A stretch of DNA of 64,000 bases, taken from JAERML01 sp035687895 (GTDB taxonomy: Bacteria > Bacteroidota > Ignavibacteria > UBA10030 > UBA6906). How positions within the stretch are numbered: the first letter of the stretch is position 1; every line of letters starts with the position of its first letter. The notes beneath the pieces were generated by a model. It had not been told where the DNA came from. It did no database searches and worked only from the letters and a program-made list of their open reading frames with translations. Shown here one piece after another: positions 8,548 to 17,555 of this stretch. The stretch spans positions 10,077-74,076 of the forward strand of contig DASRUE010000196.1 in the NCBI GenBank assembly GCA_035687895.1. Direction: 5' to 3'. Made by a program: the position numbers and the translations under genes.

Positions 8548-10097
8548 TGAGGCCATTATCATTTGTAATTCTCGTTATTGTGCTGATCACCCTGATTAGT
8601 GGATCAATCGATGCCAAAACCCCCGTAAAGGTGACGGAAATAAGAAGTGAACACTCGCCTCTGGTCAATTTTCGCATCATCCTTCGCGCCGGGTCGATTA
8701 ACGACCCCAAGGGGAAAGAAGGGCTAAATGCCCTAACTGCCTTCTTGCTTGCCAAGGGAGGAACAAAGGAGCTTACCTACCAGCAGGTTGTTGCAAGTCT
8801 CTACCCATGGGCGGCTTCCATTAACGTGCAGCCGGACAAGGAGATCACGACATTTATTGGCAATGTCCATCGCGACCACCTGGAAGAATTCTACAAGATT
8901 TTCTCTGACCTTCTTCTCAACCCACGTTTCGATCCAGATGATTTCACCAGGAACAAAGATTTAGCCATCAGTTTTTTGGAGAAGAACCTTCGAGGGACGG
9001 ACGATGAAAACCTCGGCAAGGAAGCACTTGGCCTCGTAATGTTTGGAAATCATCCTTACGGGACCGCGGATGCCACCGTCCAGGGCTTGAAGTCATCGAC
9101 GTTGGAGGACGTGAAGGAATACTATGCGAAAACCTATACGATCGGCACAATGTGGATAGGAATTGCGGGCGGCTACCCCAGGGCATTCGTGGAAACAATG
9201 AAGAAGGACTTTGGCAAACTTCCGGATGGAAAATTTTCTCCTATCTCACTTCCGGAACCGGAGGCCATCAATGGGCTGGAGATTGCCTTCGTTGAAAAGC
9301 CGGCTCGCGGCACGGCGATCTCGATTGGCCATCCGCTTCCTGTAACACGGAAGGACAAAGATTTTTACGCCCTTCTCGTTGCCAACTCGCACTTTGGCGA
9401 GCACCGTACATTCAACGGTGTTCTCATGAACCGCCTGCGAGGAGATCGCGGATTGAACTACGGCGATTATTCGTATATCGAGAAGTTCACTGGAGGAACC
9501 GGCTCCTCGCGGTTTCCCAATGTGAATACTCCACTACGGCAGCAGTATTTCAGTATTTGGCTAAGGCCGGTCCAACCCGAGAATGCTCATTTTGCGGTGA
9601 GAGCTGCGCTATTCGAACTGGAGAAGTATGTGAAGGAGGGATTAACTGCAGAGCAGTTTCAGCAGACAAGGAAGTTTGTCTCCAACTACTCAAAGCTTTG
9701 GGCCCAAACACTCGATCGTCGTCTTGGCTACAAGATGGACTCCGAGTTTTATGGGACTGGAGACTACATTGAGAGAATCGACAAGGAGTTGAAGACGTTG
9801 ACAGTAGCAGACGTCAACAGCGCCATCAAGAAATACATCAGCCCGGCGAACCTCAAGGTTGCCATCGTTGCCAATGATGGGAAGAGTCTTATGGACGCAA
9901 TGGTCTCTAACGCGCCCTCTCCAATCAACTATCAATCTCCAGTGTCTGAGAATATTCTCGAAGAGGACAAGTTGATATCCAACTATTCACTCTCGATCAA
10001 CCCAAAAAAAACCAAGCTGATACGAGTCCAGCAATTGTTTGAGAACGAGAGTCCTTCGAGAACACTGGGTCGCAAGGACAAAGAGAATATCAGATAG
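8547..10097 (+). CDS. M16 family peptidase, non-catalytic partner
   Basis: A 516-residue M16 homologue with a signal peptide (about 1-23). The HXXEH zinc site is replaced by LNALTAFLLA near residue 60, so it should not bind zinc. It keeps the R/Y substrate-binding signature region (LRGDRGLNYGDYS) typical of the non-catalytic subunit in two-chain M16 enzymes. With the preceding gene it should form the active heterodimer. The C-terminal 60 residues extend beyond a typical M16 half and are lysine/asparagine-rich. A terminator hairpin follows. Confidence 0.9.
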   Translation: MRPLSFVILVIVLITLISGSIDAKTPVKVTEIRSEHSPLVNFRIILRAGSINDPKGKEGLNALTAFLLAKGGTKELTYQQVVASLYPWAASINVQPDKEITTFIGNVHRDHLEEFYKIFSDLLLNPRFDPDDFTRNKDLAISFLEKNLRGTDDENLGKEALGLVMFGNHPYGTADATVQGLKSSTLEDVKEYYAKTYTIGTMWIGIAGGYPRAFVETMKKDFGKLPDGKFSPISLPEPEAINGLEIAFVEKPARGTAISIGHPLPVTRKDKDFYALLVANSHFGEHRTFNGVLMNRLRGDRGLNYGDYSYIEKFTGGTGSSRFPNVNTPLRQQYFSIWLRPVQPENAHFAVRAALFELEKYVKEGLTAEQFQQTRKFVSNYSKLWAQTLDRRLGYKMDSEFYGTGDYIERIDKELKTLTVADVNSAIKKYISPANLKVAIVANDGKSLMDAMVSNAPSPINYQSPVSENILEEDKLISNYSLSINPKKTKLIRVQQLFENESPSRTLGRKDKENIR

Positions 10098-10113
10098 AAC
10101 CACCGATATCCTG

Positions 10114-10140
10114 GGGTGGCGATTCAGTCGCCACCCTTTC
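10114..10140 (+). terminator. intrinsic terminator after the M16 pair
   Basis: GGGTGGCGA (10114-10122), loop TTCAG and TCGCCACCC (10128-10136) form a perfect 9-bp stem followed by TTTCCTCTT, 17 bp after the stop codon. Confidence 0.8.
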
Positions 10141-10245
10141 CTCTTAGGCTTCCATTTCTCGTTTTCCACGCTTTAAGAAGATCCTGCCTAACCCATTGAT
10201 ATAGATGGTTGTCCAGACGACTTCAAGTGATCGTTAAGAAAGTTC

Positions 10246-10274
10246 TTGCATATTGTTTGAGAATTGGCTAATTA
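10246..10274 (+). promoter_or_regulatory. predicted promoter of the hybrid kinase gene
   Basis: TTGCAT - 17 bp - TAATTA, ending about 48 bp before the start at 10323, after the upstream terminator. Confidence 0.4.
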
Positions 10275-10322
10275 CGTATCAGTCATCAATTCCCTCCAAT
10301 TTGGCCAATTTCTGGAGCATCC

Positions 10323-12752
10323 ATGCCCGAGAGTATTCAGTTCGAAAGCATTCTTGAGAGCATTAGCGGTGGGTTCTTCGCTCTCGACAATGAATTCAGA
10401 ATCACATATTGGAACCACGCTGCGGAGGCAGGGACGGGGCTTTCGGCAGCAGAGGTGCTTGGGAAGAACGTGTTTGAGGTATTCCCCAATGCAAAAGATG
10501 CTCCACTTGGTGAAAAGTACCGACTGGCAATGGCGACGAAGACATTCCAAAGTATCGAATCTGCCTACAAGGACGAACGGTTCGAGGCTTGGTATGATGT
10601 GCGCATCTATCCGGCTGAAAGTGGGGGCTTGTCCGTGTTCTTTCAGGACATCACCGACAGGAAAAGGGACCAGCGCCAAAAGGAAATCCTTGTAGAGATC
10701 TCCCACGCCGTCAATTCCTCGCGACACCTCGATGAGTTATGCGTACGAGTTGCAGAAAAGATTGCACTCTTGTTTGAAGTTTCCTCCAAGTTCATCTGTA
10801 TCTATTTATTTGATCCTCGAGGGAACGAGATTAGGCTCGTTGCGCCGGCGCTCTTTGACGCTGACTTCCCGCAAGAAAGAGTGCATCAGCCGGTGCAGCC
10901 AACCGCGGTATTCCTTGCGGCAAAGGCCGCGTTCTCGAAGGAAACGATTCTCTCCGATCAGATCACTGAAAGCACCGTTGCCGGTCTGTTTCTTGACGAA
11001 ATGAATGAACGAAAACTTAAGACCCTGATTGTCCTGCCTCTCGTGGTGCAAGGTGAGTTACAGGGAGTGATGGAAGTGCTCAGCATCAAAGACAGGGAGT
11101 TCGTGCAGAGTGACCTCGAGACTCTCTCCGTAGTAACGAATGAGCTTGCGGGTGGGATGAGTAGGAAACGCCTGATGGATGAACTCAGGATGAAGAATGT
11201 GGAGCTCGAAACGCAGACACAGAAGGCACTCGATGCCAGCGATACGCTCAAGAAGTTTCTTGCTACCTTCAGCCACGAGCTTCGCTCGCCGTTGAATTCG
11301 ATCATTGGATTTTCGGAGCTCCTGACTACGCAGTTCAGTGATCTTCCCGCCGAATCGGTCCAGGAATTCATGAAGAACATCAACATGAGCGGGAGGCATT
11401 TGCAGCAAATCATCAACGACATTCTGGACCTTTCCAAAATCGAAGCGGGGAAATTGGAACTTCATATCGCCAGCTACCCGATGTCATACTTCAAGGAAAG
11501 CATCGAACGGGTGCTCGCGTCGGACATTGGGGGAAAAGCCGTTCAACTGGAACTGGCGTTCTCCCTTGAGTTTGATGATATCGTGGTCGACCAGACTCGC
11601 TTCAAGCAAATCCTCATAAACCTTGTGTCGAATGCTATCAAGTTCAGCAATCGAGGGGCGAAGGTCGTCGTCCGTTCGGAGCGGATAGGCAACGATATCC
11701 AGTTCACTGTCCAGGACTCTGGCGTAGGCATGAGGCCTGAGGAAGTTGCCGGGTTGTTCAAGCCCTTCAAGCAGGCGGCAAGCGGGAAGGAGATGAACCG
11801 CCAGGGGATCGGCCTTGGGTTGACCATTGCCAAGAAGCTTGTAGAGTTGCACGGTGGTTCTATTTGGATTGAGAGCGAATGGGGGAAGGGCACCGTGGTG
11901 TCGTTCAAGATCCCCATGATTATTGATGCGACTTCCGAGCAGGTGTTGCAGGCAGGAATGCTCCTGGATGCGTTGCAGCGAGAGAACAAACCACTCGACC
12001 CGAACGAAAAACCGCTTGCGCTCATCATTGAGGATGCACCGCAGGCAAGCGAGTTATTGAGAATGCATATCGAGTCTGCAGGATATAGAGTGGAGATCGC
12101 CCGCGACGGCGCACAAGCAGTGGATATGGCCAAGCGGCTTCATCCGAGTGTTATTACACTTGATCTGCTGCTCCCCGTAAAGGACGGCTGGCAAGTGATG
12201 AAAGAACTTAAGCGACATCCCCTGTGCAAACATATCCCTATCATCATTGTTTCCATTATTGATGAGAAGAACCTCGGATTTAGCCTGGGTGCTGTGGACT
12301 ATTTTGTCAAACCCGTGAACAAAGAAGACCTGCTCCAGGCGTTGGATCGCGTCCACCTTGTACCACGCCAGAACAACAGGAGACCGTCGGTTCTCGTCAT
12401 TGATGATGACCGCGCGGCAACCGACCTCATCCAGATAATTCTGGAAAATGAAGGCTACCAAGTATTGAAGGCGTTCCAAGGAAAGGACGGTGTCGAGATC
12501 GCTGCTCGTGAGCGACCAGACCTTATTATTCTCGACCTGATTATGCCCGAAGTATCAGGGTTCAACGTGGCTTATCAGTTGAAGCAGATACCAGCGACAC
12601 GGTCGATACCCATTATCATTCTGACATCAATGGAGATTGACTCCGATACGCAGTCGCAACTTGGAACCTACGTTTCTGGCCTTATGAGCAAGTCCACATT
12701 CACTAAGAAAGATCTTCTTAGGGAGATTAGCATTATTGACCACCCAAGGTAG
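10323..12752 (+). CDS. soluble hybrid histidine kinase: PAS-GAF-HisKA-HATPase-REC-REC
   Basis: An 809-residue protein with no transmembrane segment, so a cytoplasmic sensor. PAS lies at about 5-115 and GAF at 125-280. HisKA carries His318 (ATFSHELRSPLN), and HATPase has DSGVGM at about 465-470 and GIGLGL 495-500. Two receiver domains follow: the first with Asp614 (TLDLLLPVKDGW) and Lys663, the second with an acidic pocket IDDD near 693-696 and Asp738. This layout suits a phosphorelay hub. No signal can be assigned from the PAS or GAF sequence. It precedes an HTH-receiver protein and an orphan HisKA protein, which may be partners. Confidence 0.92.
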   Translation: MPESIQFESILESISGGFFALDNEFRITYWNHAAEAGTGLSAAEVLGKNVFEVFPNAKDAPLGEKYRLAMATKTFQSIESAYKDERFEAWYDVRIYPAESGGLSVFFQDITDRKRDQRQKEILVEISHAVNSSRHLDELCVRVAEKIALLFEVSSKFICIYLFDPRGNEIRLVAPALFDADFPQERVHQPVQPTAVFLAAKAAFSKETILSDQITESTVAGLFLDEMNERKLKTLIVLPLVVQGELQGVMEVLSIKDREFVQSDLETLSVVTNELAGGMSRKRLMDELRMKNVELETQTQKALDASDTLKKFLATFSHELRSPLNSIIGFSELLTTQFSDLPAESVQEFMKNINMSGRHLQQIINDILDLSKIEAGKLELHIASYPMSYFKESIERVLASDIGGKAVQLELAFSLEFDDIVVDQTRFKQILINLVSNAIKFSNRGAKVVVRSERIGNDIQFTVQDSGVGMRPEEVAGLFKPFKQAASGKEMNRQGIGLGLTIAKKLVELHGGSIWIESEWGKGTVVSFKIPMIIDATSEQVLQAGMLLDALQRENKPLDPNEKPLALIIEDAPQASELLRMHIESAGYRVEIARDGAQAVDMAKRLHPSVITLDLLLPVKDGWQVMKELKRHPLCKHIPIIIVSIIDEKNLGFSLGAVDYFVKPVNKEDLLQALDRVHLVPRQNNRRPSVLVIDDDRAATDLIQIILENEGYQVLKAFQGKDGVEIAARERPDLIILDLIMPEVSGFNVAYQLKQIPATRSIPIIILTSMEIDSDTQSQLGTYVSGLMSKSTFTKKDLLREISIIDHPR

Positions 12753-12776
12753 AAACAAGGCTTGATTTTTATTTTC

Positions 12777-12805
12777 TTGACAATTGAGCTCCAGTGATGT
12801 ATATT
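12777..12805 (+). promoter_or_regulatory. near-consensus promoter of the HTH-receiver gene
   Basis: TTGACA - 17 bp - TATATT, ending 53 bp upstream of the start at 12859. This separates the HTH-receiver gene from the hybrid kinase transcriptionally. Confidence 0.65.
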
Positions 12806-12858
12806 GAATCAGGTAAATCGAGAAAAACATCCCTATCGGAAAAGAGGGGCTAGTCACT

Positions 12859-13467
12859 ATGACATACAAGAAACCATTGAGCGTCGGTCAAGTAGCAGAA
12901 ATCTGTTGCGTCAGCAAGAAGACCGTGCTGAACTGGATTTACGATGGGGCGCTTAAGGCATTCACAACCTACGGCGGTCATTATCGGGTGTGGCCCGTCA
13001 ATGTCAAGAAATTTCTTGATTCAACCGGGATGGATATTGATTTTGAGTACGTAGACGAGAGGATAACACACATTCTCATCATTGATGACGATGCTGACTA
13101 CTCCCAAATGCTCAAGAGTGCGATCAGCACTGAATTACCCGGCGCCGAAATCACGGCAACGGATGACGGGTACGAGGGACTAATGCTCATTGGTGAGATC
13201 AAGCCACAGTTGGTGATTCTCGACATCAAAATGCCGAAGATTGATGGTTTTCAGGTGCTGGACCTTCTCAAGACAAGAAAGATTGATCACGACATGAAGG
13301 TACTCGTCATAACGGGATACCTGGATGAGGGTACGAAGAAGCAATTAGCTGGCACTATTGCGGATCACTGGATGGACAAGCTGGCCGACATCAATGGGAT
13401 GATCAAGACCATAGTCTCATTTGTCCGATCAGACAAGCCCGTATTCCTGAATGGCTCAAACAACTGA
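12859..13467 (+). CDS. excisionase-type HTH fused to a response-regulator receiver
   Basis: A 202-residue protein. Residues 1-55 are a MerR/excisionase-like winged helix-turn-helix (LSVGQVAEICCVSKKTVLNWI, then a wing GGHYRVWPVNVKKFL). Residues 70-190 are a receiver domain with acidic pocket IIDDDAD (74-80), phospho-acceptor Asp122 (ILDIKMPKIDG) and probable Lys174. The order, DNA-binding domain first and receiver second, is the reverse of OmpR/NarL regulators. It presumably acts on DNA under control of a kinase such as the one upstream. The orphan HisKA gene follows. Confidence 0.88.
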   Translation: MTYKKPLSVGQVAEICCVSKKTVLNWIYDGALKAFTTYGGHYRVWPVNVKKFLDSTGMDIDFEYVDERITHILIIDDDADYSQMLKSAISTELPGAEITATDDGYEGLMLIGEIKPQLVILDIKMPKIDGFQVLDLLKTRKIDHDMKVLVITGYLDEGTKKQLAGTIADHWMDKLADINGMIKTIVSFVRSDKPVFLNGSNN

Positions 13468-13514
13468 CCTTGGGACAAGCAACAGATATCTACAGAAAAG
13501 AGGATGTTCTTGTT

Positions 13515-13790
13515 ATGAAGCAACAGGATCTCGATGAGCACTCGGTTCAGGTCGAAAACCTCAAGGCCGGTATTCGGGAGATATCCCACGAGATCAACAA
13601 TCCGCTTGGCGTTATGCGCATGGCCGCCTACTTCCTGGAGGTAACAAATCCGCCCGAGGACAAAAAGACACACTATTTCAAAGTCCTGAACGAGAGCATC
13701 GACAAGATTGAAAAGTGCCTCGAACAGCTTAAAATACTCCGCGAGAATCCCTCAGCTGCATCTGTTCACCCACCCCTTCAGGATACCTGA
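13515..13790 (+). CDS. orphan HisKA dimerisation/phospho-acceptor protein without ATPase domain
   Basis: A 91-residue protein. It has a short coiled N-terminus, then a typical H-box with His25 (EISHEINNPLG) and a second amphipathic helix. It stops before any N, G1 or G2 box. The ATG at 13515 is chosen because AGAGGA lies 11 bp upstream; an earlier in-frame TTG at 13470 lacks this. No HATPase frame follows to 13901, so it is not simply frameshifted within this region. It could be a phosphotransfer protein, a decoy or dimerisation partner for the kinase at 10323, or a remnant. Confidence 0.7.
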   Translation: MKQQDLDEHSVQVENLKAGIREISHEINNPLGVMRMAAYFLEVTNPPEDKKTHYFKVLNESIDKIEKCLEQLKILRENPSAASVHPPLQDT

Positions 13791-13901
13791 GATACTGCCG
13801 ACCTTATGCCGACGCGTCCTTCGTGCACGGGAACCAACGCCGCACATATTACGTACATATTAGCAGCCTAGTCGGCTCACGTTGCGAGGCCAGAGACAAT
13901 C

Positions 13902-15338
13902 ATGGAACGACGTTCGCTCATCATATACTTGGTTCTGGCAATAGTCCTTGCCGGATGTACTCGAGAACAGAAGATTACCACCTCATCCCCTGAGGCGTTG
14001 CGATGCTATAACGAAGGCGTTGACCGGTGGAAGAACTTCTATTATCAAGAGGCAAAATCGGTTCTTGACTCCGCTATCTCATTAGACTCAACGTTCGCTA
14101 TGGCGTGGGCACGGCTGGCACTGGTTGATGAAGGGATGAGAAATGAAGCTCAGTCGAAGCTGCACATAGAACGCGCCAGACGTTATTCCAGCAATGCGTC
14201 CCGGCGGGAGCAGCTTTTCATTAACATGTGGTACCATAAGATCAATTATACCTTCAAAGAGGCGGTAACGGCGGCTGATTCATTAATAGCCCTCTCTCCG
14301 GAGGACGCCGAAGCACACGCCTTCCGGGGAATCATGTATGAGGAAGCGAAGGACTTCGAGGCGGCCATTCGCTCGTATGAGCGGGCGACCAAGGTGGACA
14401 CCGGCTACGCCCCTGCAGTCATGTCGCTTGGCTACGCGTATTCCACACTGGGGGAGCAAAGCAAAGCCATTGCGCAGATGAAGCGTTACATTCGTATGGC
14501 GCCAACCGCCGCAGATCCACGTGCAAGCTACGCGGATTTGCTGCTCCGCGTGGGGAGGTACGAAGAGGCTCTCTCACAATACACCAAATCGCTTGAGCTC
14601 AAGCCGGACTACTGGTACTCCATCAATCAGATTGGCAATGTATATATTATCCAGGGGCGTCTACGCGAGGCGGAAGAACAATTCCACAAAGGGCTGACAC
14701 TCCTGTTGCAGAGCCAGCAACTCGAGTCTTCCCATCTCTCTGTTGATGCCACTTTGAATGTTCTGCGCGGCGACTATCCACGAGCGATAGAGCAGTACAT
14801 CCGGGCCCTTACGATTGATTCGACAAACAGCGGACCTGCGTACGGCCTGGTAAACGCCTTCATCCAGATGAAGAAATTCAAAGAAGCGGATGCAACCATC
14901 AGCCGGATCAGGGTGGAATTGGATCGCCGTAACCTCGGTGAGTCGCAGGCAATGTTGGGGTTCTTTCTGGCACGCGCGAGGTTCTTAACGGCACAAGGAC
15001 AACTTATGGAGGCACTGGCGGTATGTGATTCTGCGCTCGACCATTCCTCACCACTCACTCGTGGAGTCGTTTATCGTCAGGTGGCGGAGATCAGGCTTGA
15101 GCAGCGTCAGTATGAGGGTGCATTCGACGCCTGCGAGGAGGCGCTCCGTGCGAATCCCAATAACCCCGATGCGTTGCTTACGCTCATGAAGGTGTACCAT
15201 GCAAAAGGCGACCTCCGAATGACGCACGAGATAGGCGGAAGGTTGCTTGAGTTCTGGAAGAATGCGGACGCGGATTTCAGGTATCTCGGCGACGTGAAGA
15301 AGATGCTTGCTGGAAACCGTTCGGGTGTGTCCGCTTAG
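13902..15338 (+). CDS. TPR-repeat lipoprotein
   Basis: A 478-residue lipoprotein with a signal peptide ending in the lipobox LAGC (Cys19). It consists almost entirely of tetratricopeptide repeats; good examples are AEAHAFRGIMYEEAKDFEAA and ADPRASYADLLLRVGRYEEA. TPR lipoproteins act as protein-interaction scaffolds at the envelope; the partner is unknown. No operon partner is evident: a promoter for ychF lies just after its stop. Confidence 0.85.
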   Translation: MERRSLIIYLVLAIVLAGCTREQKITTSSPEALRCYNEGVDRWKNFYYQEAKSVLDSAISLDSTFAMAWARLALVDEGMRNEAQSKLHIERARRYSSNASRREQLFINMWYHKINYTFKEAVTAADSLIALSPEDAEAHAFRGIMYEEAKDFEAAIRSYERATKVDTGYAPAVMSLGYAYSTLGEQSKAIAQMKRYIRMAPTAADPRASYADLLLRVGRYEEALSQYTKSLELKPDYWYSINQIGNVYIIQGRLREAEEQFHKGLTLLLQSQQLESSHLSVDATLNVLRGDYPRAIEQYIRALTIDSTNSGPAYGLVNAFIQMKKFKEADATISRIRVELDRRNLGESQAMLGFFLARARFLTAQGQLMEALAVCDSALDHSSPLTRGVVYRQVAEIRLEQRQYEGAFDACEEALRANPNNPDALLTLMKVYHAKGDLRMTHEIGGRLLEFWKNADADFRYLGDVKKMLAGNRSGVSA

Positions 15339-15363
15339 TGCGAACGAACACCTCTTTCCGACT

Positions 15364-15392
15364 TTGTAACTTCTGCAAGATTTCTGTACATT
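15364..15392 (+). promoter_or_regulatory. predicted ychF promoter
   Basis: TTGTAA - 17 bp - TACATT, 52 bp upstream of the ychF start. Confidence 0.5.
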
Positions 15393-15444
15393 ATTCACGC
15401 AGGGCACATCCGGGCACAATTTTCCTCTCAACCTCAGCTTCTCA

Positions 15445-16542
15445 ATGGGTTTCAATTGTGGTATCGTCGGGCTTCCGAACGTAGGGAAGTCTACTCTCTT
15501 CAATGCCATCACGGCGGCGGGCGCTGAGGCGGCGAACTACCCCTTCTGCACAATCGATCCGAACGTTGGCGTAGTGGTCATTCCCGATCAGCGTATCGAT
15601 GGGCTTGTCCGGATATACCAGCCGCCCAAGGTGGTGCCGTCAACCATCGAGTTCGTAGATATTGCCGGCCTCGTCAAAGGAGCCAGCAAAGGAGAAGGCC
15701 TGGGAAATCAGTTTCTTTCTCATATCCGCGAGGTGGATGCCATTGCTCACGTTGTTCGGTGTTTCGATGACTCCAATGTTGTGCACGTGGACGGGAATGT
15801 CAATCCGAGGCGGGATATCGAGGTGATCGAAGCGGAACTGATCTTTAAGGATCTCGACACGGTTGAAAAGAAACTGAGCGAGACGCAACGGAAGGCAAAG
15901 ACCGGCGACAAGAAGATGAAGGCAGAGGCCGATCTTTACACTCGGGTACGGGATCATCTCCTCTCAGGGCGGTTGGTCCGCTATCTCTCCATTGAGAATG
16001 AGGATGACGTCCTATGGATGCGCGATCTCCATCTATTGACAAATAAACCCGTGATGTACGTCTGCAACGTGCACGAGAGAGACGTCGCCTCCGAGATTGC
16101 TTACGTTCAGGCCGTACGTGAAATTGCGGCGAAGGAGGGGGCAAAAGTGGTAACCGTAAGTGCTGCTGTGGAGGCGGAAGTGGCCGAGCTGCCGACTGGC
16201 GACAGGAGGGGGTTCCTGGAGGGACTGGGTATGAAGGAGTCCGGACTCGATAAGGTGGTACGTGAAGGATACGATTTGCTCCACCTGATCACATTCTTCA
16301 CTGCTGGTCCCAAAGAGGTGCATGCATGGACCGTCCGGAAGGGTGCAACTGCCCCCCAGGCAGCCGGAGTGATCCACTCAGACTTTGAAAAGGGCTTCAT
16401 CCGGGCTGAGATCATGAAATACGAGGATCTTGTCCGCCTTGGCTCTGAACAGGCGGTGAAGGACGGAGGCCTTCTGCACATCGAAGGGAAGGAATACGTC
16501 GTGGAAGATGGTGACATTGTCCATTTCAGATTTAATGTTTGA
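15445..16542 (+). CDS. ychF: redox-regulated ATPase YchF (Obg-related)
   Basis: A 365-residue TRAFAC P-loop protein of the Obg/YchF class, which prefers ATP. It has GLPNVGKSTLFNAIT at about 8-22, DIAGLVKGASKGEGLGNQFL for switch II, and a C-terminal TGS domain (about 280-363) with FTAGPKEVHAWTVRKG and HSDFEKGFIRAEIMKYED. YchF associates with ribosomes and stress responses. Length and motifs match the family throughout. Confidence 0.97.
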   Translation: MGFNCGIVGLPNVGKSTLFNAITAAGAEAANYPFCTIDPNVGVVVIPDQRIDGLVRIYQPPKVVPSTIEFVDIAGLVKGASKGEGLGNQFLSHIREVDAIAHVVRCFDDSNVVHVDGNVNPRRDIEVIEAELIFKDLDTVEKKLSETQRKAKTGDKKMKAEADLYTRVRDHLLSGRLVRYLSIENEDDVLWMRDLHLLTNKPVMYVCNVHERDVASEIAYVQAVREIAAKEGAKVVTVSAAVEAEVAELPTGDRRGFLEGLGMKESGLDKVVREGYDLLHLITFFTAGPKEVHAWTVRKGATAPQAAGVIHSDFEKGFIRAEIMKYEDLVRLGSEQAVKDGGLLHIEGKEYVVEDGDIVHFRFNV

Positions 16543-16630
16543 CTCTTTCGCTTGACTCTGTTATCTTTGCCGTTACTTTCCAGGGTCACAAATGTACTAC
16601 TTTCATTCCCACAATCAAGGAGTCTCCCCG

Positions 16631-17440
16631 ATGAAACGCGCACACCAACTGTTTGCCATCGGTTGCGTTGCAGTGATGATGGTACTTGCCCTTGTTCTCG
16701 CTGGATGCGAGGAGGATTCCACCTCCCCAAGTACGACCATCGTGCCGATTACGGACAATCTCTTTCCACTTACAGTGGGCAACAAGTTCACCTACACAGG
16801 TTATGCAACGGCTCCTGGCAGCGGATCCCAAATTCCAGATCCAACCGGCTCGTATCAAACGGTCTGGACTATAGCGAGTAATGTCGCCCCGAGTCCGTTG
16901 GGTGGAGTCGCAACGGCCATTGTTGACAGTACCAGGGGACCTTTTGGTCCAGGCGGCCTCGTGGTGACTGTCGCCCGAACTCTTCTCATCCGGAAGGATA
17001 CAACAGGAGACTTTGACTTCCTACAGACAATCGGACCATTCAAGCGGGCGTTCGGAATTCCGACTGGGACCACCGCAGCCGATACACTTAAGTGGATAGC
17101 TGTAGCCCGACCCTCGCAAGGCGTTGGGGCAACGGGAGCAAACTGGACTGCGTTTGACTCCACTTTCACTGGGTCTGGTGGCGCCCAGGTCAGGCTGCAG
17201 ATCTTTGGCAGGATCGAGACTCAAGAAACCATCACGGATAGCACTACCACCCACACCCAGCACAACGCGTATCGGTCACGTACCTGGCGACGCATTACCG
17301 TGAATGGCACCATCGTGCAGGATGATGCGACAACTTCGCGTTTGCATCTCGTTAAGGATATAGGGCCGGTGCAGGTCCGCATCGTTGAAGACACCGAAAA
17401 CCTTGGTCATTTCCGTGTCATGAAAGCGAAGAACTTCTAG
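16631..17440 (+). CDS. hypothetical lipoprotein
   Basis: A 269-residue lipoprotein with lipobox LAGC (Cys26) after a hydrophobic segment. The ATG at 16631 is chosen because AAGGAG lies 7 bp upstream. The mature part is beta-rich, threonine- and glycine-rich, and I do not recognise a family. It resembles secreted or outer-membrane-anchored proteins common in this phylum. A terminator follows directly. Confidence 0.75.
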   Translation: MKRAHQLFAIGCVAVMMVLALVLAGCEEDSTSPSTTIVPITDNLFPLTVGNKFTYTGYATAPGSGSQIPDPTGSYQTVWTIASNVAPSPLGGVATAIVDSTRGPFGPGGLVVTVARTLLIRKDTTGDFDFLQTIGPFKRAFGIPTGTTAADTLKWIAVARPSQGVGATGANWTAFDSTFTGSGGAQVRLQIFGRIETQETITDSTTTHTQHNAYRSRTWRRITVNGTIVQDDATTSRLHLVKDIGPVQVRIVEDTENLGHFRVMKAKNF

Positions 17441-17454
17441 TCATTCTGCTTCTC

Positions 17455-17488
17455 GGGGACTTCCGCTTGCGGGGGTCCCCTTTGTCTT
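17455..17488 (+). terminator. intrinsic terminator
   Basis: GGGGAC (17455-17460) pairs with GTCCCC (17475-17480) and inner CCGC with GCGG; the hairpin is followed by TTTGTCTT. Confidence 0.75.
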
Positions 17489-17555
17489 ACCATCCGGTTG
17501 ACCGAATAACCGAGACACTTTGCTTTCGCAAACATATCCACGGAGAATCGGATCT

